DNA of 64,000 nt from the NCBI GenBank assembly GCA_037157565.1, contig JAZHRO010000063.1:12320001-12384000 (forward strand), written 5' to 3'. The position numbers and the translations under genes are program-made. The first letter of the stretch is position 1, and each line of letters starts with the position of its first letter. Positions 35,826 through 46,460 of this stretch are shown here, piece by piece. The notes under the pieces were generated by a model that saw only the letters and a list, made by a program, of their open reading frames with translations, ran no database searches and was not told the origin of the DNA. This DNA comes from Thalassia testudinum. Its lineage: Eukaryota; Streptophyta; Magnoliopsida; Alismatales; Hydrocharitaceae.

Positions 35826-38315
35826 TGATGAGAACCTCATCATGAGCCATAACTAGCTCATTTTGACCCAATACAAAGGATAAAAGCTCCTACATAACTC
35901 AAGGAAATGCTTAACTCAGAGAATTCTGAGTTTAAGGAGAAAACAAGTCATAAGGGGTAAAAATGCAATTTCACCAGTATAATCTGCATACAGGGTAATT
36001 CAGGGCCCAAACATAGGTCAAAGCAGCTTAATAAGAATAAAAGTGATCTAGCAAGGGCTACAAGCAATTCCAAGAAACTAAATGATAAATCTGTAACCCT
36101 AAAGTAACCCACTTCAATTCACAAGGTTCGAGGCAAAGTAAAAATAGAATAAACCCTCTAAAATTCATAGAAAAATAATCTCTAGGGTTTAGAACCTTCA
36201 ATTTGGCCTTTAGAACCCATTTTGACCTACATTGAGAACCATGCCCAATTAATAACTTAATTTGGGTTTTTGCGCAAATTGACCGGTCAAACAAGGTTTA
36301 AGATGAAAATTAAATTCACCATCAGATTCCTTAGGTCCTAATTAGTCATGTATAAAAACTTGAGCCTAAGAAGAAACCCCCTTGACCGACTTTACACTTT
36401 GGTCCTCATATATTTACTCTTTGGCCCTCAACTTTTGAACCCTCGCATTTTGGCCCCTAACTCTCCTTCTTTCTTTGCAATCAGGTCCCTCCTGCAAAAC
36501 CCTGCCAGCACCATGCTCCGGCGACCTTGCGCGGAGCATGGCGCCGCGCAGGGTGAGGTGGAGGACCTGGCAAGTAAACCGGGGGTGCCCTGCGTCGTCA
36601 ACCGTCGCAGGGGCACCCCCCTGGTCATTGTAGCCCACCATACCGGCCGTGCGAACGCACGGACGGTATGGGTTCGTGTTTCCGACCATTCTCCGGCGAG
36701 GGAGACACGTCGTCTCCCTCCGCCTTCCTCCCTGTTTCATCCCTATAAATACCCCCCGCTGCTCCACCGACCAGGGCAGCCTGGATCTGACGGAGAAAAT
36801 CCCCAACTTTCTTCTCTTCTTCCTCCGGCAGACGCTCACCAGCTCCGGCGGCTTCCTCCCCCTCCACCTCTTCGCTCTGCCGCAATACCAGCAGCAGAGA
36901 CTTCCTCCCCTGCTCTTCCCGCGCCACGCCGCACCCAGCTGGCGCCTCTCCGGCTCTCTGCTCGCCGCCGCCCCTTTCCCTGAGCATCGTCTTCTCCGGC
37001 GACAGTCGATACGACTGTCGCCCTGTTCCTCCCCTTTCGTCCCTGCAAGTAAGCTAGAGCTACTCCCCTTCTTCTCCTCTTTCGTTCCCCGCTTTCAATT
37101 TAGTCAATTAAGCCCTCGACCGACCCTGACCACCTTCACCCCCTTCGTCTCCGACCACCCTCCAGCGAGCCGCTCCCATCACCTCAGCGACCCACATGGC
37201 TCGCCAACCACCGCAGGACCTCCGCCTCCTCACCCTGATCAATCTCCGCCCTACCACTTCCCCCACATCACCCTCTGCAACTCCACCGAACAGACCCATC
37301 CTCCGACCCACAGTCCGACCTAGGGCAGCCCTCGCGCCACGCTCAGCGCCAAGCCCAGATTCACTCCCAGGCCTTGCGAGGAGTTTTGGCAAAACACCAG
37401 GTTCGCAGCCGAGGAAGAAAACTCCGCGTGACGCTGCCATCTCCTGCTGAATTCCCCGCTGCGGGCGCGCAATTGAGGTGGGCCGTTTAGTCCCACCTCG
37501 GAAACGCCTGAAGAGCCGCAGCGACATAAGATGCAAAAGTGCAGTAGCCTTACTGCCTCAGTACACGGGGTGAGGTCCCCTTCACCCGCCTGGTTACCCG
37601 GTCTCGTCCGCGCTCACGCCCCGCGGACCTGACCCGAACCGACCCGACCCGACTCGACTGACCTGCACTCCTCGCCCACCACGCACGCCGGTGGGCCTGG
37701 ACCCGGGCCTGATCCGAACCCGGTTACCCGGTAGCTCTGGGAGAGCTTTCCCAAGAGTGGTTTCAGAGAGAAAGAGAGACGCGGGGGGGGGGAGGGTAGA
37801 GTAGGTTTTGCTTCTGACGAGAAACTCTGAAGTGTGCAGGCGAAGAAGAAGACAAGCGGAAGAAGAAGTGCAGGCGAAGAAGAAGAAGAAGGAGATCTGA
37901 AGAGGAACATCACCTCTGCAGAACAAAGAAGAAGAAGGAGATCTGAAGAAAGAAAGGAAGAAGAAACATTCACAGAAGAGACTGCATAGAAAAGAAGAAG
38001 AGAGGCCAAGACAGAAACCAAGGAAGAAGAAGAAGGAGATCTGAAGAGGAACATCACCTCTGCAGAACAAAGAAGAAGAAGGAGATCTGAAGAAAAGAAA
38101 GAAAGAAGAACATCACAACAAATTCTTTCCCTCTCTTTATTTTGTAAAAGAAACATGTATATCTCTAGAATACGACTTGCTCCCTGAGTTCGACCTCGGG
38201 AACTCTTTCATTTTCCGAGTAAAAAAATTTATATTTGAAATGTTGGTAATAACCGGCTTTACTACAACGTTATAACAAAACCAAAACCCTCAAACCCGGT
38301 TGCCGCGACGTTTCA
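35826..38315 (+). repeat. E5 5' LTR
   Basis: The LTR starts TGATGAGAACCTCATCATGA, itself a hairpin-forming palindrome, and ends CCGCGACGTTTCA. The TATA box TATAAAT is at 36744-36750. A GC-rich block (36480-37720) precedes a purine-rich GAAGAAG tandem region (about 37840-38110). It is shorter than the 3' LTR by 287 bp because of that region. Confidence 0.93.
36744..36750 (+). promoter_or_regulatory. TATA box of E5 5' LTR
   Basis: TATAAAT is followed by ACCCCCC and a CT-rich segment, with an identical copy at 47389-47395 in the 3' LTR. Confidence 0.6.
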
Positions 38316-38318
38316 TTT

Positions 38319-38336
38319 TGGCGCCGTTGCCGGGGA
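38319..38336 (+). other. E5 primer-binding site (tRNA-Asp)
   Basis: TGGCGCCGTTGCCGGGGA starts three bases after the LTR end. It is a full 18-base match to the complement of the plant tRNA-Asp 3' end including CCA, the primer used by Athila-type elements. Confidence 0.9.
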
Positions 38337-39246
38337 GCAACGGCTACTCTAGAGGTAAACATTCCTGTTTCTTTTAATTTCTGATAATCTCCTCTCTTTT
38401 GTGCAGCTACAGGAACTCAAGAAGACAAGCAACCACACGACAACCACTCCGAAGACAGGTAAATTTTTTCCTCTCACTATTAACCCCTAAACTCTAAAGA
38501 GGAAGAAAAGAAAAGAACAAGCAATATAGGGCTAACCTGTCTTCCATACTTAGTAACCATAAAGAGTTGCATGTTTTCAACTCATCACTCCTGCACACTA
38601 TTAAGGGTATTTAAGGGCTAACACATTCTTGCTTGAGCCCTAATTGCCCAACAAAGAGTTAAATGGACCAAGTAGAGCCAACATAAGGTTAAACAATAGG
38701 ATTTCAGTTGAGACACACCCCTTAATCAAGAATTGAGGAAATCCAAAAGAGGTGTGCCCAAACCATTGATTGAAAATAATTAACAAGAAAAATCCTAAAC
38801 AATTGGCTCTCTCTAAACACTTGAACCCTAAAAGAAAGGACCCAAAAAGCTCTCAAAGAAAACAAGAGGTAAAGTTGACCCCTTTGGGTTAACCAACCTT
38901 AAATTAGGTCACTCTTTGCACTTAAAAAGACTAAAGTTCAAGTGAAACCTTAAGCACCCTGATCTTAAAATTGGTAGACTTAAGAGGTCAAGATCCCCAT
39001 TCTGGTCTACCTGGAACCGCAGTGACAAGAGAGGTCGGGTGGGGGAAACCCTGTAACCCGTGGGGACGCTCTACCGTGTAGGGGTCTTCGCGGGACTCTC
39101 CCTCTCTGGCTGCCCAGGTAATTCTCAGGTGGACGATCTTTCTGATCAAGGGGTCCATCTGCCCCGCACCTCTATAGTCACCCAACACATTTTTGGGTGT
39201 CTTGATTGGGTCCAGCACCTTCTAAACTTACCTCTCCCAACTGTGC
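38337..39246 (+). other. E5 untranslated leader
   Basis: No coding signal up to the gag ATG at 39247. It resembles in style, but not closely, the E1/E3 leaders. Confidence 0.6.
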
Positions 39247-41229
39247 ATGTACGGAAGGAGGTCTCTACGACCACCCTTAAGACCTCCATTAGAAATTCGC
39301 TCTCGTCAAGGCCAAGCCTCGACGCCCGTATTTGTGCAGCAACACCCTCACATTATTCTCTCTTCTGATTCAGAACCAAGTTCTTCTTCTTCCCTCATCA
39401 TGGCTCAGCCAGTTGAGGAAGAAAATAATCTGGAACACCAGCTCCAGCGACTCAATGACCTCTTCCAAAACTTCGTACACCCACCACAGCGTCCTATGAT
39501 GCGGGACCACTACAATCCTGCTGCGGTGGCCATTGAGCCTCGAGTCAGAATCCCGATTGGAGGACCTGATTCCGAACTAAAGCCCAACATGATTCATGCT
39601 ATACCTAAATTCCATGGGCTTAATTCCGAAGATCCCTTCCAGCACATCAAACAGCTAAAGCATCTGGCCCACACTTTTGGATCAGATGCGCAAAATCGGG
39701 ATATTCTTCTCATGAAGATGTTCTCCTTTTCTCTTATGGACAAGGCCGCCCATTGGTATCAAACTCAGACCCGGCCGATCAACACTTGGGAAGAACTTCA
39801 ATCCGAGTTTTTGAAAAAGTTCTTTCCCGTTGGTCGGACCAACGCCTTGCGCCATCAGATTACACACTTCACTCAACAATCAGGAGAACCTCTCCATGAG
39901 GCATGGGATCGTTTTCAGGATCTCATGAGAAAGTGCCCCCATCACGGAGTTCCTAAATGGGAACAAGTCCAATCTTTTTACCAGGGACTCCGTGAGGACA
40001 TCCGCCTTTTCGTCAATGCAACCTGCGGAGGAAACATCATGGGTCAACATGAAGACACCGTATGGGAGATTCTCGAAAACATGTGCGAGAACTCCATCAA
40101 CAATGACTCCATGGGATTATTCGACAGGACGAATACCCGCGCAGCGACGAATCTTAAGGGAGCACATGAGACGCAGGGCCTGTCCGCATCAGTCGACCTG
40201 GAATTAATGGCCAGTCGATTGGACAAGGTCTCAATCATTGAAAAGAAGGTGGATGAGCTGACTCAGCACTTGCAGCGAGCCACCTCTGCGCGTAACTCCT
40301 TTGCACAACCTCCTTCCACACAGGAGACTGTGCAAAACATCCTCCACCGATCCTCCCCTGGGATGGATCCATATCCATCCCCATCTGATTCTTGGACTGG
40401 AAGATCATCCGATCCTTTCTACACCAGCCGGGGAAACTCCATTCCTCCTTTCCCTGACTCTCAGGAGGTTCCTCAGATCTGCGAGGACCTCAACGCCATC
40501 CAGAACGACCCATTCTCCAACACTTACAACCCTGGATGGCGAAACCATCCAAATTTTCAGTGGGCAGGAAATTCCCAAACCCAAAGACCACCTTTTCAGT
40601 CCCGCCCACAGCCCTCTCATCACTACCAGCCGCCTCAGCCTCGGCCCAACCCTACTTATCCATCAGGGCCAAATCAAGATCAAATGTCCTTAATCCTCCA
40701 GACTCTGGCTGACATTCAAAAATCGAATGCGGCTATTCAAAAACAGCACAAGGACGAGCTTACTGAAGTTAAAACTCAACTGGCCCAGTTGGCAAATTCT
40801 CGCCAACCAGGCACACTCCCTTCCCAACCTCTTCCTAACCCAAATAACGTGCCAACCCAGAAGCGCGTTATGAATCCAAATTTAGGCCACGCTCAATGGA
40901 TTTATCAGGCCCCCACTGCTCCATCTCCAGACGAGATGGATGCCTCAACTTCTCGTGCGGGATTTCAGCAGCAGCCACCCCTCCTACCAAACCCAAACCA
41001 AAATCAGGCCGGATTAAATTCTGTAACAACACGTAGTGGTAAGACAACTCAAGACCCGCATTATCCAAACCACTCCCAGCCTGATAACCATGACCCTAGG
41101 ATAGTTATCCAAGGTACCACTGTTCCAGATCCACAACCTGAACCTATCCTAGAAGAACCAACCAAGATCCCGTTTCCCGAGGCCCTGACCAAGGGAAAGA
41201 AGACCACCAAACCCGTGGCCTCCACATAA
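39247..41229 (+). CDS. gag: E5 gag polyprotein
   Basis: This is a 660-aa capsid precursor that forms the virus-like particle in which the element is reverse-transcribed. ATGs occur at 39247 and in frame at 39400 (MAQPVEEE), which would give 609 aa. The Ser-rich start before the second ATG makes 39400 a fair alternative. The Retrotrans_gag-like core lies at about residues 110-260: [41 protein letters not shown] and [20 protein letters not shown]. The C-terminal half is Pro/Gln/Asn-rich ([19 protein letters not shown]). No CCHC knuckle is seen. It ends at a TAA (41227-41229) just where the protease linker should begin. The lineage normally has one gag-pol frame; here roughly ten linker codons appear to be missing and the frame shifts. 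Confidence 0.92.
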   Translation: MYGRRSLRPPLRPPLEIRSRQGQASTPVFVQQHPHIILSSDSEPSSSSSLIMAQPVEEENNLEHQLQRLNDLFQNFVHPPQRPMMRDHYNPAAVAIEPRVRIPIGGPDSELKPNMIHAIPKFHGLNSEDPFQHIKQLKHLAHTFGSDAQNRDILLMKMFSFSLMDKAAHWYQTQTRPINTWEELQSEFLKKFFPVGRTNALRHQITHFTQQSGEPLHEAWDRFQDLMRKCPHHGVPKWEQVQSFYQGLREDIRLFVNATCGGNIMGQHEDTVWEILENMCENSINNDSMGLFDRTNTRAATNLKGAHETQGLSASVDLELMASRLDKVSIIEKKVDELTQHLQRATSARNSFAQPPSTQETVQNILHRSSPGMDPYPSPSDSWTGRSSDPFYTSRGNSIPPFPDSQEVPQICEDLNAIQNDPFSNTYNPGWRNHPNFQWAGNSQTQRPPFQSRPQPSHHYQPPQPRPNPTYPSGPNQDQMSLILQTLADIQKSNAAIQKQHKDELTEVKTQLAQLANSRQPGTLPSQPLPNPNNVPTQKRVMNPNLGHAQWIYQAPTAPSPDEMDASTSRAGFQQQPPLLPNPNQNQAGLNSVTTRSGKTTQDPHYPNHSQPDNHDPRIVIQGTTVPDPQPEPILEEPTKIPFPEALTKGKKTTKPVAST

Positions 41230-41240
41230 ACATCCCCTTG

Positions 41241-44200
41241 ATGGATGCAATCCGCCACGTACCAGCTTACGCACGATTTCTAAAAAATTTATGTACACCC
41301 CAGCGTAAGCCGCGAACCAAGGGAGGGAGCCCAATTGTTCTGTCAGAGCAAGCCAGCTCTGTAATCCTTAGTAGACTCCCGCCCAAGGCAAAAGATCCTG
41401 GAACTCCCCTAATCTCCTGTAAGATAGGTGGTACCCAATTTGATAGAGCATTGTTAGACTTGGGTGCATCTATAAATCTGATACCCACATCCTTACTGGA
41501 CCATCTAGAAGAATCTGAGCTGAAACCAACCGAGGTGACATTACAATTAGCAGATCGATCTATAAAGTCACCAAAAGGGATTCTCGAGGATGTTATCGTG
41601 AGAGTGCGGGATTTCTATTTTCCAGTGGACTTTATAGTCTTAGACATGGATGCACCCGAGAACCCTAGGGATACACCAATCATTCTAGGGAGACCTTTCT
41701 TGGCTACTGCTAGAGCCAACATCAGCTGTGAGGAGGGCCAAATAGAGCTTAAGTTTGGAGATCAAACACTGAAAATTGATATATTTAAGGCCCAACAAGG
41801 AATTAATTGCGGCGTCATCGAGCAAGTTTGTGACATCAAGACTTTGGTTGATGAATCACACCTCCAGAGTGACTCGATTGTGCCTCATCAACCACAGAAG
41901 GATCTTGACCCGCAAACAGAGGAGTTGAATCCAGATATGAACAACCCAGTAACTCCCACCCTTAAACCTCACATCTATACTGAACCACCCGCTGCTGCTG
42001 AAAACCCCATCCTCGAACTGAAACCCCTTCCTGCTCACTTAAAATACATCTTTTTGGGTTCTAATCAGACCCTTCCTGTGATCATCAATTCCAACCTCAG
42101 TCCTGAACAGGAAACCAGTCTGATTGTTGTCCTCCAGCAACATCGAAGAGCCATCGGATGGACTCTCGATGATTTGACTGGAATAAGTCCCTCTTATTGT
42201 ACTCATCATATCTATTCAGAAGAGGGCACACGACCTTCTCGTGAAATGCAGAGACGCTTAAACCCCAATCTGCAGGAGGTCGTGAAAAGGGAGATCATCA
42301 AGTGGTTAGATGCCGGGATCATCTACCCGATCTCCAATAGTCGTTGGGTGAGCCCAATTCAGGTCGTGCCTAAGAAGGCAGGACTCACCACTATAACGAC
42401 TGAGACCGGAGAAATCATTCCTACCCGATTAGCCAACTCGTGGAGAGTCTGTATAGATTACCGTCGACTCAATTCCTCCACGAAGAAGGATCATTTCCCA
42501 CTACCCTTCATTGATCAAATTCTCGAAAAACTAGCGGGAAATAGGTTCTTCTGCTTTCTTGACGGGTACTCCGGTTATAACCAGGTGGCAATCCATCCTG
42601 AGGACCAAGAAAAGACCACGTTCACCTGCCCCTTCGGAACATACGCTTTCCGAAGGATGCCTTTCGGTCTTTGCAATGCACCCGCTACTTTTCAGCGATG
42701 CATGCTTGCCATATTCTCAGATATGGTAGGTGATTATCTGGAAGTCTTCATGGATGACTTTTCAGTTTTCGGAGCATCATTCGACGATTGCCTCCAACAC
42801 TTGGTCCAGATACTCAGGCGGTGCATCGACGTGAATTTGGTTCTTTCCTGGGAAAAGAGCCATTTCATGGTGCCTGAGGGAATTGTCCTGGGACACTCAA
42901 TTTCGGAGAAAGGTATCCAAGTGGATCGAGCTAAGGTTAATCTGATTTCTCACCTTCCTATGCCTAGCTCGATCAGGGACATCCGATCCTTTTTAGGGCA
43001 TGTCGGTTTTTATCGACGATTTATCCCTGATTTTTCAAAAATCGCACGCCCCCTGACCACTCTTCTCTCCAAGGATGTTCCCTTCGAAATCTCCAAGGAA
43101 TGCACTCAAGCATTTGAAATCCTGCGTGACCGAGTCACCCAAGCCCTGATCCTACAGTCCCCTGATTGGTCTCAACCCTTTGAGATCATGTGTGATGCAT
43201 CCGACTTCGCTGTAGGAGCGGTTTTGGGGCAGAAAAATGACAAGAAACCTGTGGTCATTTACTACGCCAGCAAAACACTCGATGAGGCTCAGCGTAACTA
43301 TACGGTTACTGAGAAAGAGCTGCTAGCTGTAGTATTTGCCCTAGCGAAGTTCAGATCATACCTTCTGGGTTCCCATGTCATCATATACTCGGATCACACG
43401 GCTGTGAGGCATCTCCTTGCAAAGAAGGACGCGAAACCTCGATTGATCCGATGGATCTTGCTGTTGCAAGAATTTGACCTCGAGATTCGCGATAAAGCGG
43501 GAAAACAAAACGTGGTAGCTGATCACTTGTCCCGTCTTCCTTCTGAAATAATAGACCCTTCCGGACCCATCTCTGAGCATTTTCCCGATGAGCACCTGCT
43601 GACTATTGGTACTAGCCTTCCATGGTTTGCTAATATTGTAAATTACTTGGCATCTCATCAGACCCCGTCCGATTGGCCGAAGGCCAAGAAAGACAAATTA
43701 CGCTCCGATGCCAAGTATTACATTTGGGAAGACCCGTACCTCTTCCGCATAGGTGCCGATCAGATCATCCGGAGATGTGTCCCGGAAGGGGAAGTCAACA
43801 ATATCCTCTCTTTCTGCCATGACCAGGCATGCGGTGGCCATTTTGCCGGGCATAAAACCGCATCAAAAGTCCTCCAGTGCGGCTTTTACTGGCCCACACT
43901 GTTCAAAGACGCATACAGTCATTGCAAGGCATGCAGTCGTTGCCAGACTTTGGGCAACATGAGCCATCGCGACATGATGCCTATGCAACCGATTCTAGTA
44001 TGCGAAATCTTTGATGTTTGGGGGATTGATTTTATGGGCCCCTTTCCTGTTTCGGATGGTTTCGAATACATTCTGTTGGCTGTGGACTACGTGTCCAAAT
44101 GGATCGAAGCCATACCGACCCGAACCTGTGATCACAAAATCGTTCTCAAATTCATTCATCAACACATTTTCTCAAGGTTCGGGATTCCTCGTGCAATAAT

Positions 44201-44912
44201 CTCTGATGGGGGGACCCATTTCACAAATGCTCAGTTTAGGTCACTGATGACCAAATACGGGGTGTCTCACCGAATCTCTACTCCTTACCACCCCCAAACT
44301 AATGGTCTAGCTGAGCTGTCTAATCGGGAGATCAAGAAAATCCTGCAAGTCACTGTTCGACCTGACAGGAAGGACTGGTCGTCCCGACTTCCGGAAGCAT
44401 TGTGGGCCTATAGGACCGCCCACAAGACCCAATTGGGCATGTCTCCCTTTAGATTGGTGTACGGAAAGGCATGCCACCTTCCCGTCGAACTGGAGCATAA
44501 AGCCTATTGGGCAGTACGGAACTGTAATCTGGATCTTTCTAAGGCTGAGACCCACAGAAAACTCCAAATCAGCGAGATCGATGAATTACGCATAGACGCG
44601 TACGAGAACTCGCAAATCTACAAGGAGCGGGTTAAAGCCTTCCACGACAAACACATCTCGAGAAAGATCTTTCATCCTGGTCAAAAGGTCCTACTCTTTG
44701 ATGCCCGACTCAAACTCTTCCCAGGAAAACTGAGATCTAAGTGGGTCGGACCATATTTGGTCCGACAGGTTTTTGGAAATGGAGCAATCGAAATCAGTCC
44801 ACTCAGCCACGATTCTGAACCTTTCATCGTGAACGGTCAGAGACTCAAGCCGTTCATTGATGTAACTTCTACTGATTTGGCTGAGGCATCTTATATCCTC
44901 CTTTCCCCTTGA
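41241..44912 (+). CDS. pol: E5 pol polyprotein (protease, RT, RNase H, integrase)
   Basis: The frame is open through at least 41226-44912, with its first ATG at 41241. In residues counted from 41238, the aspartic protease has DLGAS at 74-78. The RT runs from about 350 to 560, with FLDGYSGYN (Asp442) and the FMDD box at 504-507. RNase H runs from about 648 to 770, with Asp653, Glu694 and Asp719. The integrase HHCC zinc site is His861, His868, Cys899 and Cys902. The core triad is Asp931, Asp990 and Glu1026, with DD35E spacing. A C-terminal GPY/F-type motif (KWVGPYLV) is present and no chromodomain is seen. All key catalytic residues are kept. The upstream linker NIPLMDAI is in this frame, so only the gag-protease junction is damaged. 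RT motifs place it in the Athila branch of Ty3/Gypsy. Confidence 0.95.
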   Translation: MDAIRHVPAYARFLKNLCTPQRKPRTKGGSPIVLSEQASSVILSRLPPKAKDPGTPLISCKIGGTQFDRALLDLGASINLIPTSLLDHLEESELKPTEVTLQLADRSIKSPKGILEDVIVRVRDFYFPVDFIVLDMDAPENPRDTPIILGRPFLATARANISCEEGQIELKFGDQTLKIDIFKAQQGINCGVIEQVCDIKTLVDESHLQSDSIVPHQPQKDLDPQTEELNPDMNNPVTPTLKPHIYTEPPAAAENPILELKPLPAHLKYIFLGSNQTLPVIINSNLSPEQETSLIVVLQQHRRAIGWTLDDLTGISPSYCTHHIYSEEGTRPSREMQRRLNPNLQEVVKREIIKWLDAGIIYPISNSRWVSPIQVVPKKAGLTTITTETGEIIPTRLANSWRVCIDYRRLNSSTKKDHFPLPFIDQILEKLAGNRFFCFLDGYSGYNQVAIHPEDQEKTTFTCPFGTYAFRRMPFGLCNAPATFQRCMLAIFSDMVGDYLEVFMDDFSVFGASFDDCLQHLVQILRRCIDVNLVLSWEKSHFMVPEGIVLGHSISEKGIQVDRAKVNLISHLPMPSSIRDIRSFLGHVGFYRRFIPDFSKIARPLTTLLSKDVPFEISKECTQAFEILRDRVTQALILQSPDWSQPFEIMCDASDFAVGAVLGQKNDKKPVVIYYASKTLDEAQRNYTVTEKELLAVVFALAKFRSYLLGSHVIIYSDHTAVRHLLAKKDAKPRLIRWILLLQEFDLEIRDKAGKQNVVADHLSRLPSEIIDPSGPISEHFPDEHLLTIGTSLPWFANIVNYLASHQTPSDWPKAKKDKLRSDAKYYIWEDPYLFRIGADQIIRRCVPEGEVNNILSFCHDQACGGHFAGHKTASKVLQCGFYWPTLFKDAYSHCKACSRCQTLGNMSHRDMMPMQPILVCEIFDVWGIDFMGPFPVSDGFEYILLAVDYVSKWIEAIPTRTCDHKIVLKFIHQHIFSRFGIPRAIISDGGTHFTNAQFRSLMTKYGVSHRISTPYHPQTNGLAELSNREIKKILQVTVRPDRKDWSSRLPEALWAYRTAHKTQLGMSPFRLVYGKACHLPVELEHKAYWAVRNCNLDLSKAETHRKLQISEIDELRIDAYENSQIYKERVKAFHDKHISRKIFHPGQKVLLFDARLKLFPGKLRSKWVGPYLVRQVFGNGAIEISPLSHDSEPFIVNGQRLKPFIDVTSTDLAEASYILLSP

Positions 44913-46460
44913 GCTTATTGTGCCCAGCCGATGGCGTAAAACTCAGCGCTTAACGGGAGGCAGCCCGTCATTCTCTTTGAAAACCTGAAACTTGTTCTGA
45001 CACCTTTCAGCACTCGAAGTTCACCCTTGTAGACAGCCGACCCCAACTCAGATGTTTGCATCTGGGATTTGAAATCGTCCGCAAAAATTCAACCCGACCC
45101 ATTCACTCATCCAAATTTTTGTCTTAAGGAATGAACTAAGACCCCCTAGGTTACAATGAGGACATTGCAAATCTTAGGCATGGGGGGGTATGAAAGTACA
45201 AAAACTTGTAAGAAAAGGTTTCAAACAAAAAAATTCACATATGCCAAAAACACCATAAAAATTAAAAAAAATTTTCGAAAAAGAATAAGAGGAAAAGAGG
45301 AGAAGAAAATTTTGTGAAGGAGAAAAGAAACAAAATGAAAAAGGAGCACAAAATTATGAGAAAAAGTTATAGTCATTAGTAAGGAACTAAGGAATTAACC
45401 TAAGTTCTAGACCTCATTCAAGAAAAGTGCACAATAAGATTAGTAAAGAATGCAAACCTTAGGCATTCTTGAATAGACTCTTAGTACCCATTAAGATCTG
45501 GACACTCCTCAAGAGGTTGAGGAAAATGAAAAGCTGAAGTATTAGGTCTAAGGCTTAGGGAGTATTCGGCCTCGTTAACTAATTTTTGGTTTACGGGACT
45601 CAGTAACCTAAGCACCCTAATCTCACACACAGCCTGGTTCAGTAAGCGTAAAAATCAGAATCACGCAGAAGCGTCGCAAAAATCTGAAAAGAACACCTAG
45701 AATAGGAGCAGCCGATCAACACAAGTTGATTTGGACGAGTTCCCAGCGCAGAGAGGCGGGAAATCCCCTCGAAGATGCGTAACAAAATATCATCTCCTCG
45801 GTGCTTGTCTCTTAGGATATTTACATATCCTACGGGGGGCATGTAAGCACTCTGCTGGTTCAGATTCCATGGATGGCATTATCTCGAAGTGTCAATTGCC
45901 AGGGTCTGGATTCGGCCACGGAATACCATGGATGGGATTATCTCGAAATCTCAATAGCCAGGGTTCCGGGGGTTGCCATGGGCGGTGCTATCTCGAAGCA
46001 TCGATCGCCAGGAACCCTTGAGGATTGATGATGGGAGCAAGGAATCTGATACAGACCGTGTTGAAAAGCCAATCCTAGGCTAGAACTAAAAAGAAAAAGA
46101 GAGAGAAAACTCTCCAAACAGAAAAACTTTCTATCTCTCTCTTACAAAACGCACTGTGAACTGAGCCAGGGCTAAAATCATTTCAAGCACGGGTGCTTTA
46201 ACCACGAAGTCCAATAAACCTTAGGTTAGTTATTGTGGGCCTTAAAAACCTTTGCTAAAAGACTGAGGCTAAGGCTAGACAGATTTGGATCTTGATTGGT
46301 ACTAGAGTACCTTTTAGGCCTATGGTCAGCATTCTAACCTAATCTATGCTCAAATAAAAAAGGGCACTTATCTAAAACCATTAGAAACTTCATGGTCTAG
46401 AACAAGGGTTGAAACCTTAAGTTTTTGCTAAGGGACTAGCAAAAGCTAGGCATGGGGGTA
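44913..46460 (+). other. E5 3' UTR with PPT-like tract, triple repeat, hairpin and PPT
   Basis: Non-coding and no env-like frame. A PPT-like tract AGGCATGGGGGGGTA lies at 45176-45190 after GAGGACATTGCA. A purine-rich stretch spans 45230-45370. Three imperfect repeat units start at 45867, 45926 and 45976. The hairpin has TTTTGCTA (46423-46430), loop AGGGAC, then TAGCAAAA (46437-46444). The PPT AGGCATGGGGGTA is at 46448-46460. Confidence 0.8.
45867..46016 (+). repeat. Triple repeat in E5 3' UTR
   Basis: Three units of 50-59 bp share CCATGGATGG, ATTATCTCGAA and TCAAT-x-GCCAGGG cores (starts 45867, 45926 and 45976). Diverged TCTCGAAG units occur at the same relative place in E2 (about 26090-26220). 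Confidence 0.7.

Noticed and set aside
36348..37323. Long open frames (211 and 224 codons) in E5 5' LTR, repeated in the 3' LTR at 46983-47958
   Set aside because: They lie in a GC-rich LTR segment around the TATA box and overlap each other in several frames on both strands. They are Pro/Arg/Ser-rich without domains and are identical in both LTRs simply because the LTRs are recent copies.
37594..38156. Minus-strand Phe/Ser/Leu-rich frames (also 48229-49078)
   Set aside because: They are the complement of the GAAGAAG purine tract; the repeat composition alone gives an open frame.
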